20,093 nucleotides of DNA. Source: JAMQKA01 sp033722415. Its GTDB lineage: Bacteria > Bacteroidota > Rhodothermia > Balneolales > Balneolaceae. The stretch is from NCBI GenBank assembly GCA_033722415.1, contig JAWVZC010000030.1, forward strand, positions 1-20,093. Reading direction: 5' to 3'. Position 1 is the first letter of the stretch. Every line of letters begins with the position of its first letter. Both the position numbers and the translations under genes were made by a program. The notes below the pieces were generated by a model. The model saw only the letters and a list, made by a program, of their open reading frames with translations. It was not told the origin of the DNA and did no database searches. Shown here in pieces: positions 7,231 to 14,526 of the stretch.

Positions 7231-8760
7231 TTACCAGTCGTGATTGTGGCGCTGTAACAGTTTACAGCGGTCATCCCGCACGGCGCGATTTCCCTCGTGC
7301 TCCCAGAACAGCGGTTCGCCCCGCTCCGGTTGATCCTCTTCAAAAACCGGGGTCAGGGAACGGCCTTCCAGCGGCTGGATCGGCTGCCCGTTGTACTCAT
7401 TGGGATACTCGGCCCGACCAATATCCACGCAGGTAGCCATGATATCCACCAGGTGAGAGGGATAGCTTCGCCAGTCTCCCCGGGCTTCGATGCCGGCGGG
7501 CCAGTGGGCAATAAGCGGCGACGCGATGCCACCCTCGTGAACGTAATGTTTATAGAGCCGAAAGGGCGTGTCGGAAGCGTTGGCCCACCCGATGCCGTAA
7601 CTCTGGTAGGTATTACGCGGGCCGGGCGTGACCTCCGGCTTGTTGCCGAGAATGACCGGTTCGCCGTTAAGTGTTTCATCCGGAATAAAAGGGCCACTCC
7701 ACTCCTCGGTAAGTACCTCGGCGCACCCGCCGTTGTCTGCCAGAAACAGGATCAGGGTGTTATCAAGCTGACCGTTCTGTACCAATGCCTGCACAATCTG
7801 CCCGATACCGCGGTCCATCCGGTCGATCTGGGCAGCGTACACCTCCATGCGGCGCTCTTCCCACGCCTTGTGTTCCGCATCATCCCAGACCGGTACGCGC
7901 GGATCTCTCGCGGTCAGTTCCCATCGGGGGTCCAGCAGCCCGATATCCACCATTTGTTGCATCCGTTCGCGCCGGAGCTGGTCCCAGCCTCCGGAATACC
8001 TGCCCCGGTACCGGGCGATATCCTCTTCCAGGGCATGCAGCGGCCAGTGGGGAGCGGTATAGGATACGTACCCGAAAAACGGTTGCTGCGACCCGTTTTC
8101 GGCATGATCGTTTACAAATTGAACGGCATTCCCGGAGATGGCATCGGTGTAGTAGAAGTCAGGGTCTACCCCGATTGGGTCATTGCCCTCCACAAGGGTT
8201 ATCGGGTTATAAAAACTACCCGCCCCCAGGATCGTCCCAAAAAAGCGATCGAACCCCCGCTGCCGGGGCCAGTTGTGCCTGGAGGTTCGGTCGGGATCGT
8301 CAGTCCACTGCCCGATATGCTTGGTGACATGCCACTTTCCGCTCATCCAGGTATGGTATCCCCCGGAGCCCAGCACTTCGGCAATTGTCATGCAGTTGTC
8401 GTTGAGATCGCCCCGGTAGGAGTCGTGTCCATAGTCGCCGGTCATATGGCCGATACCCGTCTGGTGGGGATGAAGACCCGTCATCAGGCTGGCGCGGGTG
8501 GGACAGCACCGGGCGGCGTTGTAGAACTGCGTAAACCGCAACCCGCGTTCGGCCAGACCGTCCAGGTTCGGGGTTTGAATTTCAGCCCCGTAACAGCCGA
8601 TATCCGAGAATCCCATATCATCTGCCATCACAACCATGATGTTGGGCCGCTGCTGTTGTCGCCCGCATCCGGAAAATAGTCCCATGGATCCGGCCAGTGA
8701 ACTTCCCATTAGCCCGGCGGATCCCAGTCCCGCTTTTTTTATAAATGATTTTCTATCCAT
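7231..8760 (-). CDS. Sulfatase 3, Cys-type arylsulfatase truncated by a premature stop
   Basis: Type I sulfatase of 509 residues as read; it would have 562 without the stop. The N-terminus MDRKSFIKKAG with a following hydrophobic segment resembles a Tat signal with an Arg-Lys pair, and LFSGC (Cys32) could be a lipobox. Metal motif MADDMGFSD is at about 45-53. The formylglycine motif CCPTR is at 85-89, with Cys85 the modified residue, inside the typical context NAARCCPTRASLMTG. Then come TGLHPHQTGIGHM, GKWHV and FLADNGG. All catalytic motifs are ahead of the stop, so the shortened protein could retain some function, but it lacks its conserved final segment. No clear ribosome binding site precedes ATG 8760. 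Whether this is a real nonsense mutation or a base error cannot be decided here. Confidence 0.93.
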   Translation of the reverse strand: MDRKSFIKKAGLGSAGLMGSSLAGSMGLFSGCGRQQQRPNIMVVMADDMGFSDIGCYGAEIQTPNLDGLAERGLRFTQFYNAARCCPTRASLMTGLHPHQTGIGHMTGDYGHDSYRGDLNDNCMTIAEVLGSGGYHTWMSGKWHVTKHIGQWTDDPDRTSRHNWPRQRGFDRFFGTILGAGSFYNPITLVEGNDPIGVDPDFYYTDAISGNAVQFVNDHAENGSQQPFFGYVSYTAPHWPLHALEEDIARYRGRYSGGWDQLRRERMQQMVDIGLLDPRWELTARDPRVPVWDDAEHKAWEERRMEVYAAQIDRMDRGIGQIVQALVQNGQLDNTLILFLADNGGCAEVLTEEWSGPFIPDETLNGEPVILGNKPEVTPGPRNTYQSYGIGWANASDTPFRLYKHYVHEGGIASPLIAHWPAGIEARGDWRSYPSHLVDIMATCVDIGRAEYPNEYNGQPIQPLEGRSLTPVFEEDQPERGEPLFWEHEGNRAVRDDRCKLLQRHNHDW

Positions 8761-9080
8761 CCCGTGGTATTTGTTTTTCTGAGGTGTTTGAATTTCCTGC
8801 TCATACGCCTCTCTTTTTTACGCAGGATGATTACAGGAGATCAACATAGAGGCATTTCAAAAGCCCCTATCTGTTTTTATGAACTTATACATATGAATGC
8901 CATCCTGATTGTTACCCATTGAAACCAGATTACCAAAGTCGTGGAGAACCTGCAAATCGGTTTTTGGGCCTGCCATTTCCCATATCCGGATAACGGGGAA
9001 TTACATACTGTTCCTTCGGGAGGGAATGAACGCGGATATTCCAGGAGCCTGGCGAAACCATAAATTTAACTGGTTTTTGA
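8761..9080. other. 320-base gap upstream of sulfatase 3
   Basis: No gene, repeat family or clear terminator is visible. A frame running across the end of the isomerase gene into this gap is out of phase with that gene and shows no recognisable motif. The sulfatase 3 promoter should be here; no motif stands out. Confidence 0.5.
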
Positions 9081-9962
9081 TCAGTTATCCAACATATCCT
9101 GGTACTCTTTCCACACCTGCATCGATTTTTCCAGGTACACTTTTTTATCCTGTTCAATGCCGTAGCACTGCAATCCCACCGGTCCCTCGAAGCCCATATC
9201 CACAAATGTTTCCAGATAGTTAAATGTATTAAATTCTCCTTCGCCCAGCGGATTGATAAAGTGGTCCCACAAATAATCCTTCTTCATGATCTCCCGGGTG
9301 GGACGATCCGCCCCGTTCAGGCTGATGGCGAACAGATAGGGCATCGCCTTTTCGGCCAGCGGTTTCAGCCTGGTTTCCGCCTCCACTCCCTGTTCGGCCA
9401 GGTAGTGCGGCAGGTTAAAGGTAAACCCGAAATTCCGGCGTTTAACTTTCCGGCTCACCCGGATGCCATCCTCGACCGATTCGACCCAAAAGTTGTGGTG
9501 CGGGTACACCATGATTTTCAATCCGTGGTTATGGGCCATGTCGGCCAGTTCACGAAGTATGGGCACGGCAACGGAATCGTACTGTTCGGACGAGGGGGGA
9601 TACCGGTCGGAGGTTACGTAGAACCAGGGCATGGTGTTGTGCTGCCGGAGTAGCCGGAATATTCGGTCCATCTCCCCGTGGTAGGGCTGCCGATCGTCCA
9701 GGTCAACTTCCAGGTAGATCGTATAAAGCCGGAGATTATGTCGATCCAGTTCATCCAGTGTTTCCGCCAGCATTTCGGGCCCGTTTTTTTCCATTCCGCT
9801 GAATCCCGCCGCAGATAGCAGATCCACCTGCTGGGCCGGTGTCTGATATGTGCTGTCTTTGATACAGTTGTTGAATGCAAACCATGGCAGATCCGTGGTT
9901 GTTTGCGCAATCCCAGTTCTATAAAAACACAAACAAGTAATCAAGAGAATTATATATCGCAT
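9081..9962 (-). CDS. Secreted sugar isomerase/epimerase-like TIM-barrel protein
   Basis: A 293-residue member of the xylose isomerase-like / AP endonuclease 2 TIM-barrel superfamily. The N-terminal 19-20 residues (MRYIILLITCLCFYRTGIAQ) are a signal peptide, so it acts outside the cytoplasm, as in many Bacteroidota- and Planctomycetes-type carbohydrate loci. Characteristic elements are LLSAAGFSGMEKNG, the strand with YPHHNFWVES (a His pair in the metal site region), GFTFNLPHYLAEQG (the N-L-x-H segment of this group) and GPVGLQCYG near the end. Relatives act as isomerases, epimerases or, as recently recognised for some, on 3-keto sugars; the reaction here is unknown. It lies next to a ThuA gene, a frequent pairing, but 668 bases of repeats separate them, so they are unlikely to be a tight operon now. 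Confidence 0.87.
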   Translation of the reverse strand: MRYIILLITCLCFYRTGIAQTTTDLPWFAFNNCIKDSTYQTPAQQVDLLSAAGFSGMEKNGPEMLAETLDELDRHNLRLYTIYLEVDLDDRQPYHGEMDRIFRLLRQHNTMPWFYVTSDRYPPSSEQYDSVAVPILRELADMAHNHGLKIMVYPHHNFWVESVEDGIRVSRKVKRRNFGFTFNLPHYLAEQGVEAETRLKPLAEKAMPYLFAISLNGADRPTREIMKKDYLWDHFINPLGEGEFNTFNYLETFVDMGFEGPVGLQCYGIEQDKKVYLEKSMQVWKEYQDMLDN

Positions 9963-9978
9963 AATCCCATTACTTTCA

Positions 9979-10076
9979 CAGGTTGTGAGTTGTAGGTCGT
10001 CAGGTTGTAGGGTAAACGTTGAAAATTGCAGGTTGACAGTTTGTGAACAACCTGTAACCTTTAGCTTACAACTATA
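9979..10076. repeat. Short AACCTG/CAGGTT-rich imperfect repeat with foldback symmetry
   Basis: CAGGTTG occurs three times (from 9979, 10001 and 10029) and the reverse, ACAACCTG, at 10047-10054; related AACCT and GTTGTAG words fill the rest. It lies just upstream of the isomerase start codon and ends at family A copy 2. Repeat unit and boundaries are loose. It looks like a degenerate tandem or foldback repeat, with no coding potential. Confidence 0.55.
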
Positions 10077-10078
10077 TC

Positions 10079-10267
10079 GCGTTTATTGGTTAAAAATAGC
10101 CTTTGTGTCATCCTGAACTTGTTTCAGGATCTCGCAAGGCCCAGAATCGTTGATATAATCTGATATTAGAACAACGCTACCCAACCTCGCGAGATCCCGG
10201 ATCGGGGTCCGGGATGACACAGAGGGTTTTTATACATTTTTAGCCAATTAATTTAACCGCTAAACGC
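10079..10267. mobile_element. Family A MITE-like element, copy 2
   Basis: Same length (189 bases) as the terminal-repeat-bounded part of copy 1 at 1579-1767, with 7 substitutions and no indels. Its terminal inverted repeats have decayed (GCGTTTATTGGTTA left, complement of TAACCGCTAAACGC right), whereas those of copy 1 are perfect. No clear target duplication: AACTATA on the left against AACTAAA on the right is suggestive only. It ends 9 bases before family B copy 2. Confidence 0.8.
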
Positions 10268-10276
10268 ATAACTAAA

Positions 10277-10588
10277 TTAACGTTAGCTCGGGATAAGAAG
10301 TATTGGGCATACCGCTTTTATCGTCTTTGGGTACCCTTTTTGGTAGTGTTCATTTTTTCACCGATGAAAAAACGAACCCAAAATCGCCGGCTGGTGAAAT
10401 TTTTGTCGCGTTCCCTCCCCCTGCGCTAAAACCAGTTAACTCGATCCACCGGGAGACGCGGATCTCAAACAGAAATGGTTTTGTAACGCTCCGGCTCCGG
10501 TCACTGTACCAACAAACATTTCAACCGCCGGTATACAGCAGCTTATCATTCGTATATTGGTACATTCCTTATCCCGAGTTCACGTTAA
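10277..10588. mobile_element. Family B foldback element, copy 2 (312 bases, best preserved ends)
   Basis: The left end TTAACGTTAGCTCGGGATAAG and the complement of the right end TTAACGTGAACTCGGGATAAG agree at all but three positions, giving a terminal inverted repeat of about 21 bases. The conserved core hairpin lies at 10348-10377 (a 13-base arm, loop CCGA, 13-base arm with one mismatch). A second stem is at 10428-10434/10476-10482 with an inner stem at 10443-10447/10460-10464. A plus-strand frame at 10303-10593 crosses it, but I treat that as a by-product of the repeat. The element ends 41 bases before the ThuA stop codon. Confidence 0.8.
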
Positions 10589-10629
10589 AGTAAAAAGATA
10601 CAACCAGGGTTCAATGGTATCTTCCTTGA

Positions 10630-11370
10630 TCATTGGTCGGTTGATTCCGCCGCCCAGAATATGGCGTTAGTCAGCATCCGCCGAAAATTGGGATTTTCAA
10701 AGTCGGAAGGCACCCCGAGCGAGGTATAGAACATGCGCCCGCCGTTGTACCGGTGCACCCAAGTCACCGGCTGCGGCACCTCGCCCTGTACCCGGCCCGA
10801 CTGCAGCACCACTGCTTCATTGGCCAGCTCACCCGCCTTGTACAATTTGCGGGATAAAAACGGCTGCACCCCCTCGAGTACCGGGTGACCGGGTTCCAGG
10901 TTGGTCACCTCCACCGGCCGGTCGTCGAAGTGACCCTGGTAGTCACCGCCCAGCACCTTGTGATCAAACACCTGGTTGGTCTGGTCGTCGAAGGCGTGGC
11001 TGGCGGTGCGGACGGCCACGATCGGCTGGCCCTGCTCCCAGTGATCGACAATGATCCCGATCTGTTTGTCCGGCAGCTGCAGGCGGCGGCAAAACACCAG
11101 CAGCAGATCGGCTTCCGGCACCTGTTCGATGCCCGGCAGATCCTCCGCCCGGTCCTCCACCCAGGAGGCGGTGACGGTTACTTCGTGATGTTCCTCAAGA
11201 TATTGCTGATACGATGTAAGTGAAGCTTCAGACCGGTATTCATTGGAGCCGGAAAGGATGTGGATGTGGAGGCTGTGTTGTGCTGGGGCAGCTGGTGGCA
11301 CCACCGATGCCAGCAACACCGTCGCTACGAGTGGGATAAGAAGCTTTTTGAAGAACAAGAGAACAGACAT
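10630..11370 (-). CDS. ThuA-like domain protein, secreted
   Basis: ThuA family protein (class I glutamine amidotransferase-like fold) named after a rhizobial trehalose-utilisation gene. Members accompany sugar oxidoreductases, isomerases and cytochrome c fusions in carbohydrate loci; the exact reaction is poorly known. With ATG at 11370 it has 246 residues, opening with a signal peptide (MSVLLFFKKLLIPLVATVLLAS, cleavage near APAQ). The ThuA domain fills the rest: HIHILSGSNEYRSEASL, ADLLLVFCRRLQLPDKQ, VAVRTASHAF, LGGDYQGHF, the typical NLEPGHPVLEGVQPF, and PVTWVHRYNGGRMFYTSLG near the end. I prefer ATG 11370 over ATG 11394 because GGAGG at 11377-11381 stands 6 bases ahead of it and the signal peptide becomes canonical; the upstream ATG has no such site. 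Confidence 0.92.
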   Translation of the reverse strand: MSVLLFFKKLLIPLVATVLLASVVPPAAPAQHSLHIHILSGSNEYRSEASLTSYQQYLEEHHEVTVTASWVEDRAEDLPGIEQVPEADLLLVFCRRLQLPDKQIGIIVDHWEQGQPIVAVRTASHAFDDQTNQVFDHKVLGGDYQGHFDDRPVEVTNLEPGHPVLEGVQPFLSRKLYKAGELANEAVVLQSGRVQGEVPQPVTWVHRYNGGRMFYTSLGVPSDFENPNFRRMLTNAIFWAAESTDQ

Positions 11371-11685
11371 AATCGCCCTCCATCTGCGATTCATTTATTT
11401 GACATAACAAATACCTTAACAACCTGAACATTGCACCCTTTCAGGGCAAAAAGATTTCAATACCAAAGCCTTTGCTGGAATAAAATTTCCGATCGCTTAT
11501 TCCGGTAACACAACATTCCGGGATAATTCATGCGATTACCATCGAACCCCAGCCCGATTTACCCACGAGATGGTAATGCTTTTACCAACAATCTCTTTAA
11601 CGGCATGATTTGACCTGCCAGCCAGGTAATAATGGATTACTGACACGTTAGGCTAGTTCGAAATCTTATCTTTATTCTGTGATTG
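11371..11685. other. 315-base gap between the NHL gene and the ThuA gene
   Basis: Contains the ThuA ribosome binding site (GGAGG, complement of 11377-11381). A 9-base inverted repeat, ATTACCATC at 11535-11543 and its complement at 11569-11577, lies downstream of the NHL gene and could be a weak hairpin, but no T run follows on the minus strand. Nothing else is recognised. Confidence 0.5.
11377..11381 (-). promoter_or_regulatory. Shine-Dalgarno site of the ThuA gene
   Basis: GGAGG on the minus strand, 6 bases before ATG 11370. It decides the start in favour of the shorter product. Confidence 0.75.
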
Positions 11686-12753
11686 TCATACCCGCTCCAG
11701 TTTGATCGGGTAGGTCTGCCCGGCGTTCCACTGGCATACGTACAAGTTTTTGTCGGCATCCACGCACACGTCGTGGCAGTGGTTAAAAATCGGTTGCTGT
11801 TGTACCATCAGCTGCAATTCTCCATTTTCATATTCCGGTTTGGTTCCACCAGGGTTGGAGACGACATGATTATTTTCGTCTAGAATCGTGACAAATCCGG
11901 AATTGTCGGTACGATTCAAATAGCGCAGGCGCGACCAGCACACCCCTGCGTAGATGTTGCCGTCATCGATAACCGGCCGGCACACAAATGCCCCCGGCAG
12001 AAAAATAGTATCAAGGTACTGTCCGTCCATAGTAAAACGCTTGAACGAGTTATGGGCGCGGGAGGTGCAGAGCAGGGTGGGATTGCCGGCATCCCGGTCG
12101 TCGATGGTGACCCCGTGGGCGGTTTTAAACTGGTGATCTTCGTCGCCTTCGCCGCCAAACTTGCGGATAAAGGAACCGTCAGACTCATACTGTAAGATGA
12201 ATTGGGAACCGTACCCGTCGGCCACGTAGATATCTCCATTGGAGGCTATCGCTGTTTCCGTCGGTCGGACGGGATCCCCTTCATCATAAATCCCAATTGT
12301 TTTGGGGTGATCGATGGTCATCAGTATGCGCCCATCAGTGGTGGCCTTGAACACCTTGCCGCGGTCAAAATCGGTGATGAAGAGCATATCCTCACCGCCC
12401 TCATCAAAAATAGAGAGCCCGTGCCCGCCGGGAAACTCGGTACCCCAGGACTCCAGCAAACGACCGGACTTATCGTAAACAATAATGTTGTTATCCGTAT
12501 GATCAGTGATCATGATCAGCCGCCCCTGTGAATCCAGCACCATCTCGTGGCAGTTCTTGACGGGCGTTTTGGCGGGATCCAGGTTGCCCCATGACTTGTT
12601 CAGACGGTATCGGTACTCCCCGTGGCCCAATATCTCAGAACCAAGTTCAGGCTTCGGGTTTCCAATGGTAAAGCCGGGATAAAGCATGGACCCTCCCAGC
12701 AGGGTTGAACTCTGTTTCAGAAAATCCCGTCGCGTTGTTTTGTCATCATCCAT
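11686..12753 (-). CDS. Tat-exported NHL-repeat beta-propeller protein
   Basis: A 355-residue protein opening with a twin-arginine signal, TTRRDFLKQ (Arg8-Arg9), followed by a short hydrophobic segment, so it should be folded before export. The rest is a series of beta-propeller blades of the NHL / six-bladed type: DSQGRLIMITDHTDNNIIVYD, GEDMLFITDFDRGKVFK, SNGDIYVADGYGSQFILQY, AHGVTIDD and CVDADKNLYVCQWNAG. Each blade has the G-x-I/L-Y/F-V-x-D core. Conserved histidines (NCHEMV, GGHGLS, TAHGVT, HCHDVC) recur at blade starts, as in peptidyl-hydroxyglycine lyase-like propellers, and could bind metal; this is only a resemblance. No catalytic role can be given. It probably acts with neighbouring exported redox proteins. 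ATG 12753 is the only start that keeps the Tat signal; no Shine-Dalgarno is seen. Confidence 0.86.
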   Translation of the reverse strand: MDDDKTTRRDFLKQSSTLLGGSMLYPGFTIGNPKPELGSEILGHGEYRYRLNKSWGNLDPAKTPVKNCHEMVLDSQGRLIMITDHTDNNIIVYDKSGRLLESWGTEFPGGHGLSIFDEGGEDMLFITDFDRGKVFKATTDGRILMTIDHPKTIGIYDEGDPVRPTETAIASNGDIYVADGYGSQFILQYESDGSFIRKFGGEGDEDHQFKTAHGVTIDDRDAGNPTLLCTSRAHNSFKRFTMDGQYLDTIFLPGAFVCRPVIDDGNIYAGVCWSRLRYLNRTDNSGFVTILDENNHVVSNPGGTKPEYENGELQLMVQQQPIFNHCHDVCVDADKNLYVCQWNAGQTYPIKLERV

Positions 12754-12888
12754 GTCAATGCATTTATAATGTTCATTGTATTATGGGGCTCTCATTAAAT
12801 CCCAGGCTGGTACAAGCTGTAAACTCGCACCAGCTATGGAACAACCCATTTAATAAACACCCTTTTAAAGTACGCTGATCAAGCTAAT

Positions 12889-13067
12889 ATAACGTCAGAT
12901 CGGGTTAAGAAATATTTATGCCTACCATATATATTTGTATGGTATTTGAATACATTTTTGGTGGTGTTCATTTTTTCACCGATGAAAAAACGAACCAAAA
13001 AAATCGCCGGCTGGTAGATTACATATTCTCGTATTTTATTACATTCCTTATCCCGACTTCATGTTAA
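12889..13067. mobile_element. Family B foldback element, copy 3, internally deleted (179 bases)
   Basis: The left end ATAACGTCAGATCGGGTTAAG and the complement of the right end TTAACATGAAGTCGGGATAAG match the terminal repeats of copy 2. The core hairpin at 12966-12995 is identical to that of copy 2. After the CGCCGGCTGG that follows the core, about 130 bases of the full unit, including the central stem, are missing before the right end. TAATATA borders both sides (12885-12891 and 13065-13071), a possible target duplication. The right end overlaps the last codons of the DUF1501 gene. Confidence 0.78.
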
Positions 13068-14522
13068 TATATCCTTGACCACGTGCCCGTGCACGTCGGT
13101 CAGCCGGAACCGGCGGCCCTGGTGCTTGTAGGTCAATTTCTCGTGGTCGATGCCCATCAGGTGCAGGATGGTGGCCTGGATGTCGTGAATATGCACCGGG
13201 TTTTCAATAATGTTGTAGCCAAACTCGTCGGTCTTGCCATATTCAAATCCAGACTTTACACCCGCCCCCGCCATCCACATGGTGAAGCAGCGCGGGTGGT
13301 GATCGCGGCCATACGTTTCTTTGGTGAGCTGCCCCTGGCAGTAGGAGGTGCGCCCGAATTCACCACCCCAGACCACCAGCGTTTCATCCAGCAGGCCTCG
13401 CTGTTTGAGGTCTTTAATCAGCGCCGCGGAAGCCTGATCGATATCCTTGCACTGCAACGGAAGCTGGTCGGGGATGCCGTTGTGCTGGTCCCACCCCATG
13501 TGGTACAGCTGTATGAACTTGACGTCCCGCTCGGCCAGCCGACGGGCCAGCAGGCAGTTGGCGGCGTAGGTGCCCGGTTTTTTGGCGTCCTCGCCGTACA
13601 TATCGAATACCCAGTCCGGCTCGTCGGAGACATCCATCGTTTCCGGCACGGAGGTCTGCATGCGGTAGGCCATCTCGTACTGGCTGATGCGGGAGGTGAT
13701 CTCCGGGTCCCCAAAGCGATTCAGGTGCAGCTGGTTCAGGTCTTTCAGCTTGCTGAGCATGTTGCGGCGGCTCATCTTGTTGACGCCGGGCGGATTGTTC
13801 AGGTTCAGCACCGGGTCTTTGCCGGAACGAAACTGCACGCCCTGGTGCAGGGATGGTAGAAATCCATTACCCCAAAGCCGAGAGTAGAGCGGCTGGTCGA
13901 ACGGGCGGCCGGAACCGCGGGAGATCAACACGCTGAAGGCGGGCAGATTTTCATTGTCCGAGCCCAGCCCGTAACTGATCCACGAGCCCATGCTGGGACG
14001 GCCCGCCTGCTGCGATCCGGTCTGAATGAAGGTGATCGCCGGGTCGTGGTTGATCGCGTCGGTATAGACCGATTTGATAAAGCAGAGCTCGTCGACCACC
14101 TCGGCGGTATAGGGCATCAGTTCGCTAACGTAGATGCCGCTGTCGCCATGCCGTTTAAAATCGTAGTGGGAGCCCGCCAGCGGCAGCCCGTCCTGGTTGG
14201 CGGTCATACCGGTCAGACGCTGGTCTCCCCGAACCGAGGGCGGCAGGTCGGTGCCGTGCATCTCCCGCAGCTTGGGCTTGTAGTCGAACATATCCTGCTG
14301 GGAGGGACCCCCGCTCTGGAACAGGTAGATGATGCGCTTGGCCTTCGGGACCACGTGGGGCGAGCTCAGAACACCGTCCAGCCCCTCGCCATCCTTCGAC
14401 AGCATCGACTTGGGAAGCAGCGATGCCAGGGCGGCCGCGCCGATACCAAGGCTGGTTTTCGACAGAAAATGTCGCCGGTTCATATTGTTGTTAAGTTTGT
14501 CAATCTCCTTGTCGTTGGGCAT
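13059..14522 (-). CDS. DUF1501 protein, Tat-exported, sulfatase-like fold
   Basis: A 487-residue DUF1501 protein, a family related to the alkaline phosphatase/sulfatase superfamily, of unknown activity. It nearly always stands beside a PSD1 cytochrome gene, as here. The twin-arginine signal is MNRRHFLSKTSLG (Arg16-Arg17). Family landmarks are FQSGGPSQQDMFDYKPKL, INHDPAITFIQTGSQQAGRPSMGSW, HMGWDQHNG, VVWGGEFGRTSYCQG, YGRDHHPRCFTMWMAG and the final HHL-like LHLMGIDHEKLTYKHQGRRFRLTDVHG. The start ATG 14522 has AAGGAG 7 bases ahead, written by the last codons of the upstream gene; a TTG at 14552 and an ATG at 14483 lack such a site. It begins 4 bases after the PSD1 stop, pointing to coupled translation. 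The final Leu-Thr-stop is encoded by the end of a repeat element. Confidence 0.95.
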   Translation of the reverse strand: MPNDKEIDKLNNNMNRRHFLSKTSLGIGAAALASLLPKSMLSKDGEGLDGVLSSPHVVPKAKRIIYLFQSGGPSQQDMFDYKPKLREMHGTDLPPSVRGDQRLTGMTANQDGLPLAGSHYDFKRHGDSGIYVSELMPYTAEVVDELCFIKSVYTDAINHDPAITFIQTGSQQAGRPSMGSWISYGLGSDNENLPAFSVLISRGSGRPFDQPLYSRLWGNGFLPSLHQGVQFRSGKDPVLNLNNPPGVNKMSRRNMLSKLKDLNQLHLNRFGDPEITSRISQYEMAYRMQTSVPETMDVSDEPDWVFDMYGEDAKKPGTYAANCLLARRLAERDVKFIQLYHMGWDQHNGIPDQLPLQCKDIDQASAALIKDLKQRGLLDETLVVWGGEFGRTSYCQGQLTKETYGRDHHPRCFTMWMAGAGVKSGFEYGKTDEFGYNIIENPVHIHDIQATILHLMGIDHEKLTYKHQGRRFRLTDVHGHVVKDILT

Positions 14523-14526
14523 GGTC

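Noticed and set aside
7231..7233. Stop-codon recoding (selenocysteine or programmed readthrough) in sulfatase 3
   Set aside because: The codon is TAA, not TGA, and no recoding signal is recognisable after it; a point mutation is simpler.
7297..8679. Long plus-strand open frame (460 codons) opposite sulfatase 3, with similar ones at 548-1129, 13083-13859, 14329-15243 and 16723-17892
   Set aside because: They lie exactly antisense to genes with full family motifs, have no recognisable product and are the usual by-product of GC-rich codon use.
8930..9205. Minus-strand frame crossing the isomerase stop, as a frameshifted continuation of that gene
   Set aside because: The isomerase-like protein is already full length, and the frame beyond 9081 contains no family motif.
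1577..10267. CRISPR array
   Set aside because: Repeats are 189-312 bases long, dispersed over kilobases, and have no regular spacers or cas genes.
10303..10593. Plus-strand protein of 96 residues
   Set aside because: It lies entirely over family B copy 2 and its codons are the repeat itself; no start signal or known domain is seen.
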